A DNA stretch of 64,000 nt from Desulfosporosinus acididurans (GCF_001029285.1 NZ_LDZY01000009.1:166601-230600); one strand, 5' to 3'. Numbered from the stretch's first letter, positions 25,172-33,827 are shown. The notes: generated by a model not told the origin, from the letters alone. A program made the numbers and translations.

Positions 25172-26161
25172 ATGAAAAAAAGCAGTCTTTGGTTTAAAGT
25201 TATTCCCTTTCTTCTAGGGTTAGCCTTGATTGTCTCCGGATGTGGAACTGCTGCATCGTCGACAACAAAACAACCATCAGCAAAGGCGAGTACTCCCGTA
25301 AAAATCGGTGTGCTGCCGATTGAAGATAATCTTCCTTTCTATGTGGCTGAAAAAGACGGACTTTTTGCCAAAGAAGGGGTTCAAGTTCAATTAGTTAGTT
25401 TCTCAAGCGCTGTTGAACGCGATACAGCCTTGCAGGCTGGTCAAATTGATGGCGAAGTTGCAGATCTGGTTGCAGTTGCTTTGCTTAAAAAAATCGGAAC
25501 AGACGTAAAAATAGCGACAATTGGCCTTGGCGCCACCCCGCAAGAAGGGCGTTTTGCCATTTTGTCGTCACCCAAATCTAATATTCGTGACCTCCAAGGC
25601 CTAAAAGGAGCTACCTTGGGAATCTCCGAAAACTCTATTATTGATTATGTCAGTGATCAGATGCTCAAGGACAAAAGTGTACAACTAAGTGATGTCAAGA
25701 AGATGTCCATTCCTAAAATGCCTGTACGTCTGGATATGCTTCTTTCCGATCAAATTAATGCCGCTTGCCTGCCTGATCCCCTGGCTTCTTTGGCTCAGGC
25801 TAAGGGAGCACACTTAATTGCCGACGATACCTATCGCAATATATCGCAAACAGTGCTTTTGTTCCGCACGAAAAGCATTCAGGATAATCCCGAGGGTATA
25901 AAGGCTGCCGTTCGTGTTTACGGTTTAGCCGGACAAGCTTTAAGCAGTCATCCAGAGCAATACCGACGTTTGTTTTTAGAAAAAGCTCAGGTTCCTGCCG
26001 CTATTCAACAGAGCTACAAAACACCAACTTTTTCTAAGCTGCAGCTGCCTACTCCAGAAGAAATAGATAGTGTCATGAAATGGATGGAAGACAAGAAGCT
26101 GATCCCCCAAGCGTATAGTTATAACGATTTAGTTGACAAAAACCTCGTGCCTAAAGAATAA
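25172..26161 (+). CDS. ABC transporter substrate-binding lipoprotein (SsuA/NMT1-like)
   Basis: A 329-aa exported lipoprotein with lipobox VSGC after a 24-residue signal. The domain begins KIGVLPIEDNLPFYVAEKDGLFAKEGVQVQLVSF, the pattern of the nitrate/sulfonate/thiamine-precursor (NMT1/THI5-like) binding proteins. GAGGAGTG precedes the ATG. An ATPase and a permease of the same class follow at once, so the three form an importer. No riboswitch precedes the operon, so a thiamine-precursor substrate is not favoured; aliphatic sulfonate, taurine or an aromatic acid are options. Confidence 0.88.
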   Translation: MKKSSLWFKVIPFLLGLALIVSGCGTAASSTTKQPSAKASTPVKIGVLPIEDNLPFYVAEKDGLFAKEGVQVQLVSFSSAVERDTALQAGQIDGEVADLVAVALLKKIGTDVKIATIGLGATPQEGRFAILSSPKSNIRDLQGLKGATLGISENSIIDYVSDQMLKDKSVQLSDVKKMSIPKMPVRLDMLLSDQINAACLPDPLASLAQAKGAHLIADDTYRNISQTVLLFRTKSIQDNPEGIKAAVRVYGLAGQALSSHPEQYRRLFLEKAQVPAAIQQSYKTPTFSKLQLPTPEEIDSVMKWMEDKKLIPQAYSYNDLVDKNLVPKE

Positions 26162-26176
26162 GGAGAAACACAGCCC

Positions 26177-26932
26177 GTGATAGAAGTGACGAATTGTAAT
26201 CTTGCCTATGTTCAAGGAACAACATCGGTAAAGATTTATAATGATTTTAACTTAACCATTGAGACTGGTGAAAGTCTTGTCCTTATCGGTCCTTCTGGCT
26301 GCGGAAAAAGTACTCTGCTCTATCTTCTCGTGGGATTACTACGACCGACGGGGGGAGAGATTACAATTGGCGGAGAACCCTTAAAAAAGGCACGCCAGCA
26401 GACCGCCATTATCCTTCAAGAGTATGGCCTTTTTCCCTGGCTTAATGTTGAGCAAAACGTTCGACTTGGTTTGAAGGTACGACATCAGCCTAAAAGAGTC
26501 TACCAGAGCCTGGTCGATGAAATAATTCACAAAATGGGGCTGGCAGATGTCTGTCATCATTTTCCCAGTCAATTAAGCGGCGGACAAAAACAGAGAGTGG
26601 CTTTAGCAAGGGCCTTAACTCTTAAACCCGATCTGCTCTTGATGGATGAACCATTATCTGCCCTTGACGCCCTTACTCGTGAGCGCCTGCAGGAACTTTT
26701 ACTGGAGATCTGGCAGGAAGAGAGGCTGACAACGGTTCTGGTCACTCATAGTATTGAGGAGGCTGTTTATCTAGGGAGCCGTATCTTAGTGCTTAAAAAT
26801 GGCCGTCCAACAGAAATAGTAGGAGAAATTCATAATCCTCAAGTTGGACAAAAAGGTTATCGGCAGACCTCCGATTTTTTTCAAAAGGCAACCTACATCC
26901 GTTCTCTTTTAGAAGGAGGAACGGCAGAATGA
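26177..26932 (+). CDS. ABC transporter ATP-binding protein (SsuB/TauB-like)
   Basis: A 251-aa ATPase. Walker A is GPSGCGKST, Q-loop LQEYGLFPWLNVEQNV, signature LSGGQKQR, Walker B LLLMDEPLSALDALTRE and H-loop THSIEEAVYL. The Q-loop text and overall size are those of the nitrate/sulfonate/taurine family. The start is the GTG at 26177, 15 bases past the binding-protein stop, with AAGGAG inside the preceding stop region. Its last bases overlap the permease start (ATGA), indicating translational coupling. Confidence 0.9.
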   Translation: MIEVTNCNLAYVQGTTSVKIYNDFNLTIETGESLVLIGPSGCGKSTLLYLLVGLLRPTGGEITIGGEPLKKARQQTAIILQEYGLFPWLNVEQNVRLGLKVRHQPKRVYQSLVDEIIHKMGLADVCHHFPSQLSGGQKQRVALARALTLKPDLLLMDEPLSALDALTRERLQELLLEIWQEERLTTVLVTHSIEEAVYLGSRILVLKNGRPTEIVGEIHNPQVGQKGYRQTSDFFQKATYIRSLLEGGTAE

Positions 26933-27702
26933 AGCAAGGCCAGGATAACGTTCGAAAACAATTTTTGGGTTATTTGGGAGCCGGGTTATTTCTGCTGGCA
27001 CTTTGGCAGTATGGTGCCTGGGCTCTTAAGACACCACTTTTACCAACACCAGGCGCAGCCATTAGAGCAACGCTGCGCCTATTGCACGGAGATCTTGGGG
27101 CACACCTTTGGATTAGTACTTATCGAGTTCTGGCTTCGACCTTAATTTCCCTGTGTTTGGGACTGCCCCTCGGTTTGGTGATGGGATTTGAGAAGAAGAT
27201 TGACCGCTTTTTAGCTCCTTTAATTTACCTTCTTTACCCAATCCCTAAAATTGTCTTTCTTCCTCTAATTCTTTTACTTCTAGGCTTGGGAGATCAATCC
27301 AAGATTTTTCTCATTACTCTGATCGTCTTTTTTCAGATTCTTGTAACGACACGGGATGCCGTCCGCAAAATACCATCCGAAACAATTTCCTCCCTGCGTT
27401 CGCTAGGAGGAAACCGGGGGCAAATCTATCGTTATGTGCTCTTGCCTGCAAGTTTACCGGATGTTCTGACCTCACTGCGTCTCAGTATGGGAACAGCGAT
27501 TGCCGTATTGTTTTTTGCCGAATCCTTTGCTACGACAAAGGGGTTGGGATATTTTATTATGGATGCCTGGAGCCGGGCGGCACCGGATGAAATGTTTGCC
27601 GGGATCATTATGATGGCTATCCTTGGGGTTGGCTTATTTATCATTGTCGATTTGCTGGAGACTTTATTATGCCGTTGGCAGCATGTCAATAATCATAACT
27701 AA
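26929..27702 (+). CDS. ABC transporter permease (SsuC/TauC-like)
   Basis: A 257-aa inner-membrane permease with about six helices. The EAA loop, where the ATPase docks, reads ETISSLRSLGGNRGQIYRYVLLPASLPDVLTSLRLSMG and is well conserved. It overlaps the ATPase gene by four bases. Together with the lipoprotein and ATPase it completes one importer. A hairpin terminator follows at 27790. Confidence 0.9.
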   Translation: MKQGQDNVRKQFLGYLGAGLFLLALWQYGAWALKTPLLPTPGAAIRATLRLLHGDLGAHLWISTYRVLASTLISLCLGLPLGLVMGFEKKIDRFLAPLIYLLYPIPKIVFLPLILLLLGLGDQSKIFLITLIVFFQILVTTRDAVRKIPSETISSLRSLGGNRGQIYRYVLLPASLPDVLTSLRLSMGTAIAVLFFAESFATTKGLGYFIMDAWSRAAPDEMFAGIIMMAILGVGLFIIVDLLETLLCRWQHVNNHN

Positions 27703-27789
27703 CTTGGAATTTAAGACGATGGGCCGAGCGTATCCACACAAATCTGCTATGTTATGCATCATTAGTTTAGTAAACAAGATAAAAGTGAA

Positions 27790-27820
27790 CCTCTCATTCT
27801 TTGAATGAGAGGCCTCTTAT
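27790..27820 (+). terminator. Intrinsic terminator after the importer operon
   Basis: A 10-bp perfect stem (CCTCTCATTC/GAATGAGAGG) with a 3-base loop is followed by CCTCTTATTATTT. Confidence 0.75.
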
Positions 27821-27985
27821 TATTTGAGATCTATTTCTAGTTCTTAAAATGAGAACAGACAATCCTTAATATGATATAATTTTAGAGATCTGGCATTAGT
27901 TAATATTAAGCTTTCCCCTAAAACAATCATCCTCTTTGCGGTCGGTCAGTTATTAGTTTAAGGGTTTGGCCTTAAACCATAAATT

Positions 27986-28120
27986 GAACTCGTTCAGCTA
28001 AAGCTGAACATTGGGGCTTCGCTGACGAAAGCACCTAGCCCATAACAAATTCTATCACGCTGAAGGATGGACTCTCGAACTACTCCCACTTAAGAAATGG
28101 GAGTCTTGCGATTGGATAAA
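27986..28120 (+). repeat. Most complete palindromic repeat element (copy A), IS200/IS605-end-like
   Basis: A 135-bp element. The left part is GAACTCG plus palindrome TTCAGCTAAAGCTGAA, then GGGGCTTCG and GACGAAAG. The right part is a hairpin CTCCCACTT/AAATGGGAG followed by TCTTGCGATTGGATAAA. It has no coding capacity. Two dissimilar end hairpins without a transposase resemble the palindrome-associated, non-autonomous derivatives of IS200/IS605 elements. It lies 41 bases before the exporter start codon. Confidence 0.7.
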
Positions 28121-28161
28121 CCATAATAAATGACGCTTGTTTGATTATGAGAGGAGATTAT

Positions 28162-29916
28162 ATGCTTCTTTTTAAAGATCTCATGTGGTTTTTTAAGCTG
28201 GAGAAAAAAAGCTACATATCCGGGATAGTTGTCCTAGTTCTCGTCGCCTTTCTTAATTTATTTCCTCCCTATGTAGTTCGAGTTATTATTGATGAAATCA
28301 GCCGCGGAGTCCTAACGTCAGTATCGCTGCTTCATTGGACGTTGTTGCTTGTAGGGACTGGCCTGGTAGTTTATGTTTTGCGTTTTTCTTGGCGTTTAAT
28401 GATTTTCGGGGCGGCCAGTCGTTTAAGCAGGCTGTTGAGAAAGCAACTTTTTGATCACTTTACCCTTATGTCCCCGCAGTTTTATCAAAAGCAGCGAACC
28501 GGTGATTTAATGGCCCATGCGACCAATGACATTCAAGCCGTTGAAATGACCGCCGGCATGGGAGTATTGACTTTGGTCGATTCTTTAACGACCGGCGGAT
28601 TAGTGATTTTATCCATGGCTCTATTTATCAGTTGGAAACTCACTCTGATTACACTGTTGCCCATGCCGTTAATGGCTTGGTCTACGAGTCGTTATGGGAC
28701 GATGCTCCATAAGAGGTTTCATCGAGCCCAAGCTGCCTTTTCTGATCTTAACGATAAAGTGCTGGAAAACATTAACGGCATGAGAGTTGTCAAAGCTTTC
28801 GGAGAAGAAGAGGCAGAATTAGAAGCTTTTCGCAGCTTATCTGAGGATGTGGTAGAGAAGAACATTGCTGTTGCTAAAGTGGATGCTCTCTTTGATCCGA
28901 CAATTCAGCTTATTATCGGGATTTCTTTTTTTCTGGCTCTTATTTTTGGTTCAATTGACGTAATTAATGGAAGTTTAACCTTTGGACAGCTCACTCAGTT
29001 TACTATTTATCTAGGCCAATTTATCTGGCCAATGCTCGCTTTCGGCTGGTTGTTTAACATCCTTGAACGGGGCAGAGCGTCCTATGACCGGGTCGATACC
29101 TTATTAAAGATTAACCAGAAGATTAATGAAAAGGATGGAGCTCTTGACCGATTCGACAATGGTGATGTCACTTTTGCCAAAGCTTCATTTACCTATCCCG
29201 GAGGAAAGACACCCATTTTGCAAAACATTAGTGTTCGGGTCCGACAGGGCCAAACTCTGGGAATTGTCGGTAAAACCGGGAGCGGGAAAACAACGTTCCT
29301 CCGTCTTCTTCTGCGCGAATTTGACCTTAATGATGGAGATCTTCAACTAGGAGGGACTTCAGTTTACGATGTAACTCTCCAATCGTTACGCAGTAAGATA
29401 GGTTATGTACCTCAAGACCATTTTCTTTTCTCCACTACTATTATTGAAAATATTGCCATGGGAAAACCGGAAGCCTCCTTTGCCGAAATCCAGAATGCGG
29501 CGGGAATTGCCGACATTCACGACGATATTTTGGGTTTCCCAGAAGGATATAATACGTTAGTTGGGGACAGAGGGGTTACTCTTTCTGGCGGGCAAAAGCA
29601 GAGGATTTCCATTGCCAGAGCACTTTTGTTGGAACCGGAAATTCTTATTTTAGACGATTCTTTATCAGCTGTTGATGCGAAAACAGAAAAGTCAATTTTA
29701 GAGAGTCTGCGCCAAATGCGGGCTCAAAAAACCACGTTTATATCGTCACATCGTCTTAGCGCTGTCGAAGAAGCAGATCTAATCATCGTGCTTAAAGACG
29801 GACAAATCAGCGAACAAGGTTCTCATTCAGAACTGATGGCACTCAATGGTTGGTATGCTGGCACTTATCGAAGACAACAGCTGGAATCCTTGCTTGAAGA
29901 GGGGGCGGAACATTAA
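28162..29916 (+). CDS. Heterodimeric ABC exporter, subunit with degenerate catalytic site
   Basis: A 584-aa half-transporter: six membrane helices (about residues 20-300), then an ATPase. Walker A GKTGSGKT, signature LSGGQKQR, Walker B LILDDSLSAVDAKTE and H-loop SHRLSAV. The catalytic glutamate after Walker B is replaced by Asp (LDD), as in the non-consensus subunits of BmrC/BmrD and TM287/288-type exporters. The start is the ATG at 28162 with GAGGAGA; earlier codons lack a ribosome site. The partner gene starts one base after this stop. It most resembles YheI/YfiB-type multidrug exporters. Confidence 0.92.
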   Translation: MLLFKDLMWFFKLEKKSYISGIVVLVLVAFLNLFPPYVVRVIIDEISRGVLTSVSLLHWTLLLVGTGLVVYVLRFSWRLMIFGAASRLSRLLRKQLFDHFTLMSPQFYQKQRTGDLMAHATNDIQAVEMTAGMGVLTLVDSLTTGGLVILSMALFISWKLTLITLLPMPLMAWSTSRYGTMLHKRFHRAQAAFSDLNDKVLENINGMRVVKAFGEEEAELEAFRSLSEDVVEKNIAVAKVDALFDPTIQLIIGISFFLALIFGSIDVINGSLTFGQLTQFTIYLGQFIWPMLAFGWLFNILERGRASYDRVDTLLKINQKINEKDGALDRFDNGDVTFAKASFTYPGGKTPILQNISVRVRQGQTLGIVGKTGSGKTTFLRLLLREFDLNDGDLQLGGTSVYDVTLQSLRSKIGYVPQDHFLFSTTIIENIAMGKPEASFAEIQNAAGIADIHDDILGFPEGYNTLVGDRGVTLSGGQKQRISIARALLLEPEILILDDSLSAVDAKTEKSILESLRQMRAQKTTFISSHRLSAVEEADLIIVLKDGQISEQGSHSELMALNGWYAGTYRRQQLESLLEEGAEH

Positions 29917-29917
29917 G

Positions 29918-31669
29918 ATGGTGATTCGACGCTTGCTTAACTATCTTGTCCCCCATAAAAAAGCTTTAACGGTTGCTTCTTTCCTTCTAATCCTTGCTAC
30001 CTTTTCGGACGTCATCGGTCCTGTTTTGGTTAAGATTTTTCTCGATCAGCACTTAGTGCCGCGTTCCTTTAATCGGGGGTCACTAATCATCTTAGCCTCA
30101 AGTTATCTTGGTTTGAACATACTGTCGGCAGTATTGCAGTATCGTCAATTAGTCAGTTTTAATGAAATTGCTCTCAAAATTGTCCAGCAGCTGCGAATTG
30201 ATGTTTTCAGCCATGTGCAGCATCTGGAATTTAGGGTTTTTGACAAAACTCCGGCCGGTGCCTTAATTTCTCGCATAACTAACGATACGGAAGCCATTAA
30301 AGAGCTGTTTGTGGGAGTTTTGGCTGCTTTCGTTCAGAATGTGGTGTTTATGCTTGGGGTTTTTGTGGCTATGTTTTACTTAGATGTGCGTCTAGCCTCT
30401 TTTTGCCTGATCCTGCTTCCTATTATTATCATCCTCATGATTTCATACCGCAAAGTTAGTACCAAGGTTTACCGAAGATTACGCAAAGAACTTAGTTATC
30501 TCAATGCCAAACTGAATGAATCCATACAGGGAATGTCTATTATCCAGGCTATGCGCCAGGAGAAGCGCTTTCGTCAGGAATTTCAGACCATCAACGATAA
30601 TTACTATCGGGAAGCAATGGCTAACATTCGTTTAGAAAGTTTGTTTGTTCGTCCGGCTGTTGACCTGATCTATACTTTGGCCCTAATTATTGTCTTAAAC
30701 TATTTTGGGCTCCAATCCTTGACGGGGCCAATTGAAATCGGGGTACTGTACGCTTTTATCAACTATCTGGACCGTTTCTTTGAACCTGTCAATATGATGA
30801 TGCAGCGTCTGTCTCAATTTCAACAATCTTTAGTTGCTGCTGAACGGGTTTTTGAATTATTGGATGATCACCGAATCACCTCGAAGGTCACTGCGCCGGA
30901 TTCACCTGCCATAAGTCAGGGAAAGATAGAATTTAAAAATGTCAGTTTCTCTTATGATAGTGACGCCAGGGGAGCAATGGCCTTAAAATCAATCAGTTTT
31001 ACTGCCTATCCAGGGCAAACTGTCGCTTTAGTCGGGCATACAGGCAGCGGCAAGAGTACCATTGCCAATCTGCTCATGCGGTTCTATCCGGTTACTCACG
31101 GCGAAATTCTCATCGACGGAATTCCTTTATCTAGGCTCTCTGATCAGGAACTGCGGTCAAAAGTAGGACTTGTAGCTCAAGATCCCTTTCTGTTCGTTGG
31201 TACTATTTCCAGTAATGTTGCTCTTTCTAGATCGGAAGTTAAAGAAACTGAAGTTCGAGACGCTGTTTCTTTCGTTCAAGCCGAAAGCTTTATAGGCAGG
31301 CTGCCTCAGGGACTTCAGGAGCCGATGGGTGAACGGGGGGCAACGTTATCCAGCGGACAGCGTCAACTTATCTGTTTTGCCCGGACTATTGCCGGTAATC
31401 CCAAGATTCTCGTTTTAGATGAAGCCACAGCCAATGTAGATACAGAAACAGAAGAAGCCATCCAAAACGCTTTAAGAAAGATGCGTCAGGGACGAACAAC
31501 CATCGCTATTGCTCATCGGCTTTCAACGATTCAGGATGCCGATCTTATCTTAGTCCTCCACCATGGTAAAATTGTGGAGAGGGGGACTCATGCTGAACTC
31601 TTGGCTCAAGAAGGGTTATATTACAAGATGTTTATTCTGCAGCATGGGAGCAAAGATAAAGAAGAATAG
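29918..31669 (+). CDS. Heterodimeric ABC exporter, catalytically complete subunit
   Basis: A 583-aa half-transporter: six helices, then an ATPase with Walker A GHTGSGKST, signature LSSGQRQL, Walker B LVLDEATANVDTETE and H-loop AHRLST. It has the normal catalytic Glu but an altered signature motif (LSSGQ for LSGGQ), which mirrors the degenerate first subunit and is the usual asymmetry of such pairs. The start is the ATG at 29918 behind AGGGGGCGGA in the end of the previous gene. It is the YheH-like partner of the preceding subunit; export of drugs or lipids is likely but the substrate is unknown. Confidence 0.92.
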   Translation: MVIRRLLNYLVPHKKALTVASFLLILATFSDVIGPVLVKIFLDQHLVPRSFNRGSLIILASSYLGLNILSAVLQYRQLVSFNEIALKIVQQLRIDVFSHVQHLEFRVFDKTPAGALISRITNDTEAIKELFVGVLAAFVQNVVFMLGVFVAMFYLDVRLASFCLILLPIIIILMISYRKVSTKVYRRLRKELSYLNAKLNESIQGMSIIQAMRQEKRFRQEFQTINDNYYREAMANIRLESLFVRPAVDLIYTLALIIVLNYFGLQSLTGPIEIGVLYAFINYLDRFFEPVNMMMQRLSQFQQSLVAAERVFELLDDHRITSKVTAPDSPAISQGKIEFKNVSFSYDSDARGAMALKSISFTAYPGQTVALVGHTGSGKSTIANLLMRFYPVTHGEILIDGIPLSRLSDQELRSKVGLVAQDPFLFVGTISSNVALSRSEVKETEVRDAVSFVQAESFIGRLPQGLQEPMGERGATLSSGQRQLICFARTIAGNPKILVLDEATANVDTETEEAIQNALRKMRQGRTTIAIAHRLSTIQDADLILVLHHGKIVERGTHAELLAQEGLYYKMFILQHGSKDKEE

Positions 31670-31674
31670 TCAGT

Positions 31675-31770
31675 GAACTCGTTCAGCTAAAGCTGAACAT
31701 CGGGGCTTCGATGGCGAAAGTCTCCAGTGGAGAAGGTATGAGGATCATCCTCACTTGAAGAAGTGGCTAT
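31675..31770 (+). repeat. Palindromic repeat element, copy B
   Basis: The left part (GAACTCG, TTCAGCTAAAGCTGAA, CATCGGGGCTTCGATGGCGAAAG) is nearly identical to copy A. The right hairpin is eroded to CCTCACTTGAAGAAGTGG. It starts five bases after the stop codon of the second exporter subunit, in the same orientation as copy A. Confidence 0.7.
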
Positions 31771-31797
31771 GTTATTAATTCGAGCGGAGTTCATAAT

Positions 31798-31989
31798 TTA
31801 GATATTTTTGTCACTTGGTATTATGAACCAGGCCACAAGATAGGCCAAAAAACCTGTTCCGCCCACTAAAAGAAGAAGTAAAGCACCTATCCTAACAAGA
31901 CTGGGATCCAAATCTAAGTATTCAGCTATTCCGCCGCATACGCCGCCAAGCTGCCGATCTTGACTTGATCTATACAAACGTCTCGACAT
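31798..31989 (-). CDS. PspC domain small membrane protein
   Basis: A 63-aa protein made of one PspC domain: RRLYRSSQDRQLGGVCGGIAEYLDLDPSLVRIGALLLLL followed by a membrane segment (LLVGGTGFLAYLVAWFIIP). The start is the ATG at 31989 with AAAGGAGGAAA just upstream on this strand; a longer frame to 32028 has no such site. Stand-alone PspC proteins occur in Firmicutes as membrane or envelope-stress proteins; the role here is unknown. Confidence 0.85.
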   Translation of the reverse strand: MSRRLYRSSQDRQLGGVCGGIAEYLDLDPSLVRIGALLLLLVGGTGFLAYLVAWFIIPSDKNI

Positions 31990-32032
31990 AAGATTTCCTC
32001 CTTTACCTTTAGGGAGTTTCTTGGGCATAAAT

Positions 32033-32085
32033 GAACTCGTTCAGCTAAAGCTGAAGTTAACGAAGGGGCTTAAAAACTGGATAAA
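32033..32085 (+). repeat. Short palindromic repeat, copy C
   Basis: GAACTCG and TTCAGCTAAAGCTGAA are followed by GTTAACGAAGGGGC and TTAAAAACTGGATAAA. It is a short form in which the left hairpin is joined to a shortened right end. It lies just upstream of the PspC gene. Confidence 0.7.
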
Positions 32086-32206
32086 TATAATCTCTCACTT
32101 TAATATGCATGAGGACGTAGAGATGTGACAAAGACGGTAAAAGTTAAAAATACGGGATATCTGATTTTGTTACGAGATCCCCTTCAGTAAAGTGAATAAA
32201 ATAAAA

Positions 32207-32244
32207 AAGTCTAAGGCTTGTCTTCATAAAACCAGCCTTAGACT
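32207..32244. terminator. Terminator serving the DUF1540 gene (minus strand)
   Basis: A 12-bp perfect stem (AAGTCTAAGGCT/AGCCTTAGACTT) has, on the minus strand, a TTTTTATTTTATT tail. On the plus strand it is followed only by TCC. Confidence 0.75.
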
Positions 32245-32287
32245 TTCCTATTTATGATAAAATCATGGGGTAAAAAATCTTCTAGGG

Positions 32288-32455
32288 TTATTCGGGAAGG
32301 AAGGTAGCGCAATCTGTCATTGTAGTAGTTGTTGCATTGGGAGATTGAACTTCGATTTTCTCTGCATGGCAATGATCTCCTGTACCATAATAATGACAGG
32401 TGTTAACAACACATTTGATTCCGGTATTAGGTTGAGGCATTTTCTTAACATTCAT
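32288..32455 (-). CDS. DUF1540 domain small protein
   Basis: A 55-aa protein. Its core, GIKCVVNTCHYYGTGDHCHA followed by EKIEV and, near the end, TDCATF, matches DUF1540, a small four-cysteine domain common in Clostridia and thought to bind metal. AGGAGGAAT stands nine bases before the ATG on this strand and a strong hairpin terminator follows. Cysteines are at residues 15, 20, 29 and 49. The role is unknown; such proteins are often found among sporulation-related small proteins. Confidence 0.85.
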   Translation of the reverse strand: MNVKKMPQPNTGIKCVVNTCHYYGTGDHCHAEKIEVQSPNATTTTMTDCATFLPE

Positions 32456-32607
32456 GTGGGCTATTCCTCCTTAAATTTAATTCTCTAATAGATTCTCCAG
32501 AATTAGAGTTTTAATGAATCCATTTACTTCTAAGGCAGTAATAGAATAATATTGATGGTATAATTTAGCACATAGAGATTTGATAGATAATAATTAAAAA
32601 TTGTGAC

Positions 32608-32644
32608 AGTTAACACGAAGTGAGGGCCTTAAAAACTGGATAAA
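32608..32644 (+). repeat. Repeat-end fragment, copy G
   Basis: AGTTAAC, GAAGTGAGGGCC and TTAAAAACTGGATAAA match the second half of copy C. It directly abuts the ribosome site GGGAGG of the next gene. Confidence 0.6.
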
Positions 32645-32658
32645 GGGAGGAGATCAGT

Positions 32659-33477
32659 TTGAGAAGAGTATTGGGAATTGTGGCTTCCCAGCGAAAATTA
32701 GCCAACGGGGAAATTCTGATTAAAGAAGCCGCAGCTTCCGTGGGAGAGGAAGTGCAGCTGGATCTTGTAAAGTTGACAGAGTTAAAGCTGCTGCCGTGTA
32801 AAGCTTGTTATGCCTGCTTAGGCCAGGATAAGCGCTGTTCCTTGGATGATGATTTATATTCCTTATTTGACCGGATCAAAGAAGCCGATGGAGTTATTTT
32901 TTCGTCGCCCTGCTATGCTTTGGGTCCCGCAGGAATTACAAAACTTTTCGGAGACCGAATTATCGCTCTTGCTCAACAAATTGATCAGATTTGGGGCAAG
33001 CCCTGTGTCATTATCGGGACAGCCGGAATTAAAGGTTGGGAAGGGTATACTCTTTCGGCCCTTATCACTTATGCACGTTTTTTGGGGTTGAACGTTAAAG
33101 ACGCCCATATGTTTATCGGTGCTCTTCCTGGTGAAGCCTTAGTTGATCCGGAAGGCAAAGAGCGAATTAAAGCTCTTGGACAATCCTTGTTCGGTAATCC
33201 CCATCAGCCGGAAACCGGACGATGTCCTACCTGTTGGTCTGATCTCTGGAAATTCCCAGAACCCAATCACGCTCTATGTCCTTTTTGCGGCCAAGAAGCG
33301 AACATCTTGCCCTCGGATCAGGGAAATTCCTGGCATTGGGAGTTCGGTCCTTCCGGCAGCCGCTTGACAAAAGATTATTTAAAGGAACATTTTCAGGTCT
33401 GGCTGAAAGACCAAGTGCAAGAATTTGTCAAGAGGCGTAAAGAATTAGCTCTGATTAGAAATCAATACAGGAGCTAA
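32659..33477 (+). CDS. Iron-sulfur flavoprotein with C-terminal zinc-ribbon-like region
   Basis: A 272-aa protein. The N-terminal flavodoxin-like domain (residues 1-175) has VLGIVASQRKLANGE and the cysteine motif CKACYACLGQDKRC (C-x2-C-x2-C-x6-C) of iron-sulfur flavoproteins. A C-terminal segment carries CPTC...CPFC, a likely zinc ribbon, and then a helical tail. The start is a TTG at 32659 behind AAGGGAGGAG. It differs from the shorter relative at 6055 by this extension, which suggests contact with a nucleic acid or another protein. It stands just ahead of the first cobalamin riboswitch; co-regulation is not indicated because the riboswitch lies downstream. Confidence 0.82.
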   Translation: MRRVLGIVASQRKLANGEILIKEAAASVGEEVQLDLVKLTELKLLPCKACYACLGQDKRCSLDDDLYSLFDRIKEADGVIFSSPCYALGPAGITKLFGDRIIALAQQIDQIWGKPCVIIGTAGIKGWEGYTLSALITYARFLGLNVKDAHMFIGALPGEALVDPEGKERIKALGQSLFGNPHQPETGRCPTCWSDLWKFPEPNHALCPFCGQEANILPSDQGNSWHWEFGPSGSRLTKDYLKEHFQVWLKDQVQEFVKRRKELALIRNQYRS

Positions 33478-33567
33478 TGCTCAGCAGGAGGCGGCTTCTG
33501 GTAGGTCGAAGATTCAAAAAACTCTTGTAATCTGAATCTCTATGGATTAAAATACGATTAATTAAAG

Positions 33568-33723
33568 ACATTATAGGTGCCCTTAATAAGGGAGAATAGG
33601 GAACTGGGTGAGAATCCCAGACGGACCCACCACTGTAAACGAGGAGACTTATGCTTAAGCCACTGGGAAGCCGGGAAGGCGTATGAGTCGTTGATTCTAA
33701 GTCAGGAGACCTGCCTATAATGT
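33568..33723 (+). ncRNA. Cobalamin riboswitch (first)
   Basis: The outer helix ACATTATAGG/CCTATAATGT closes the element. Inside are GGGAACTGGGTGAGAATCCCAG, the B12-box region GACGGACCCACCACTGTAA, and AAGCCGGGAAGGC / AGTCAGGAGACCTGCC, which are the conserved adenosylcobalamin riboswitch features. A terminator follows (33741-33805), so bound cobalamin should stop transcription of cblS-cblT-ecfA-ecfT. Confidence 0.95.
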
Positions 33724-33740
33724 AGAACATGAATCAAGGC

Positions 33741-33805
33741 AAAGTTCATGGTCACAATTCTGTCTTTCAAGGCGGATTTATGACTATGAACTTTTTGTTT
33801 TGTTT
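33741..33805 (+). terminator. Riboswitch expression-platform terminator (first)
   Basis: A 14-bp stem (AAAGTTCATGGTCA/TGACTATGAACTTT, one G-T pair) encloses a 26-base loop and is followed by TTTGTTTTGTTTG. It lies between the aptamer and the cblS ribosome site. Confidence 0.8.
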
Positions 33806-33827
33806 GGGGAAAGGAGTTGAATAAGAG

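Noticed and set aside
27623..27808. 61-codon frame over the end of the importer permease
   Set aside because: It overlaps the permease in another frame and runs to the terminator; no ribosome site.
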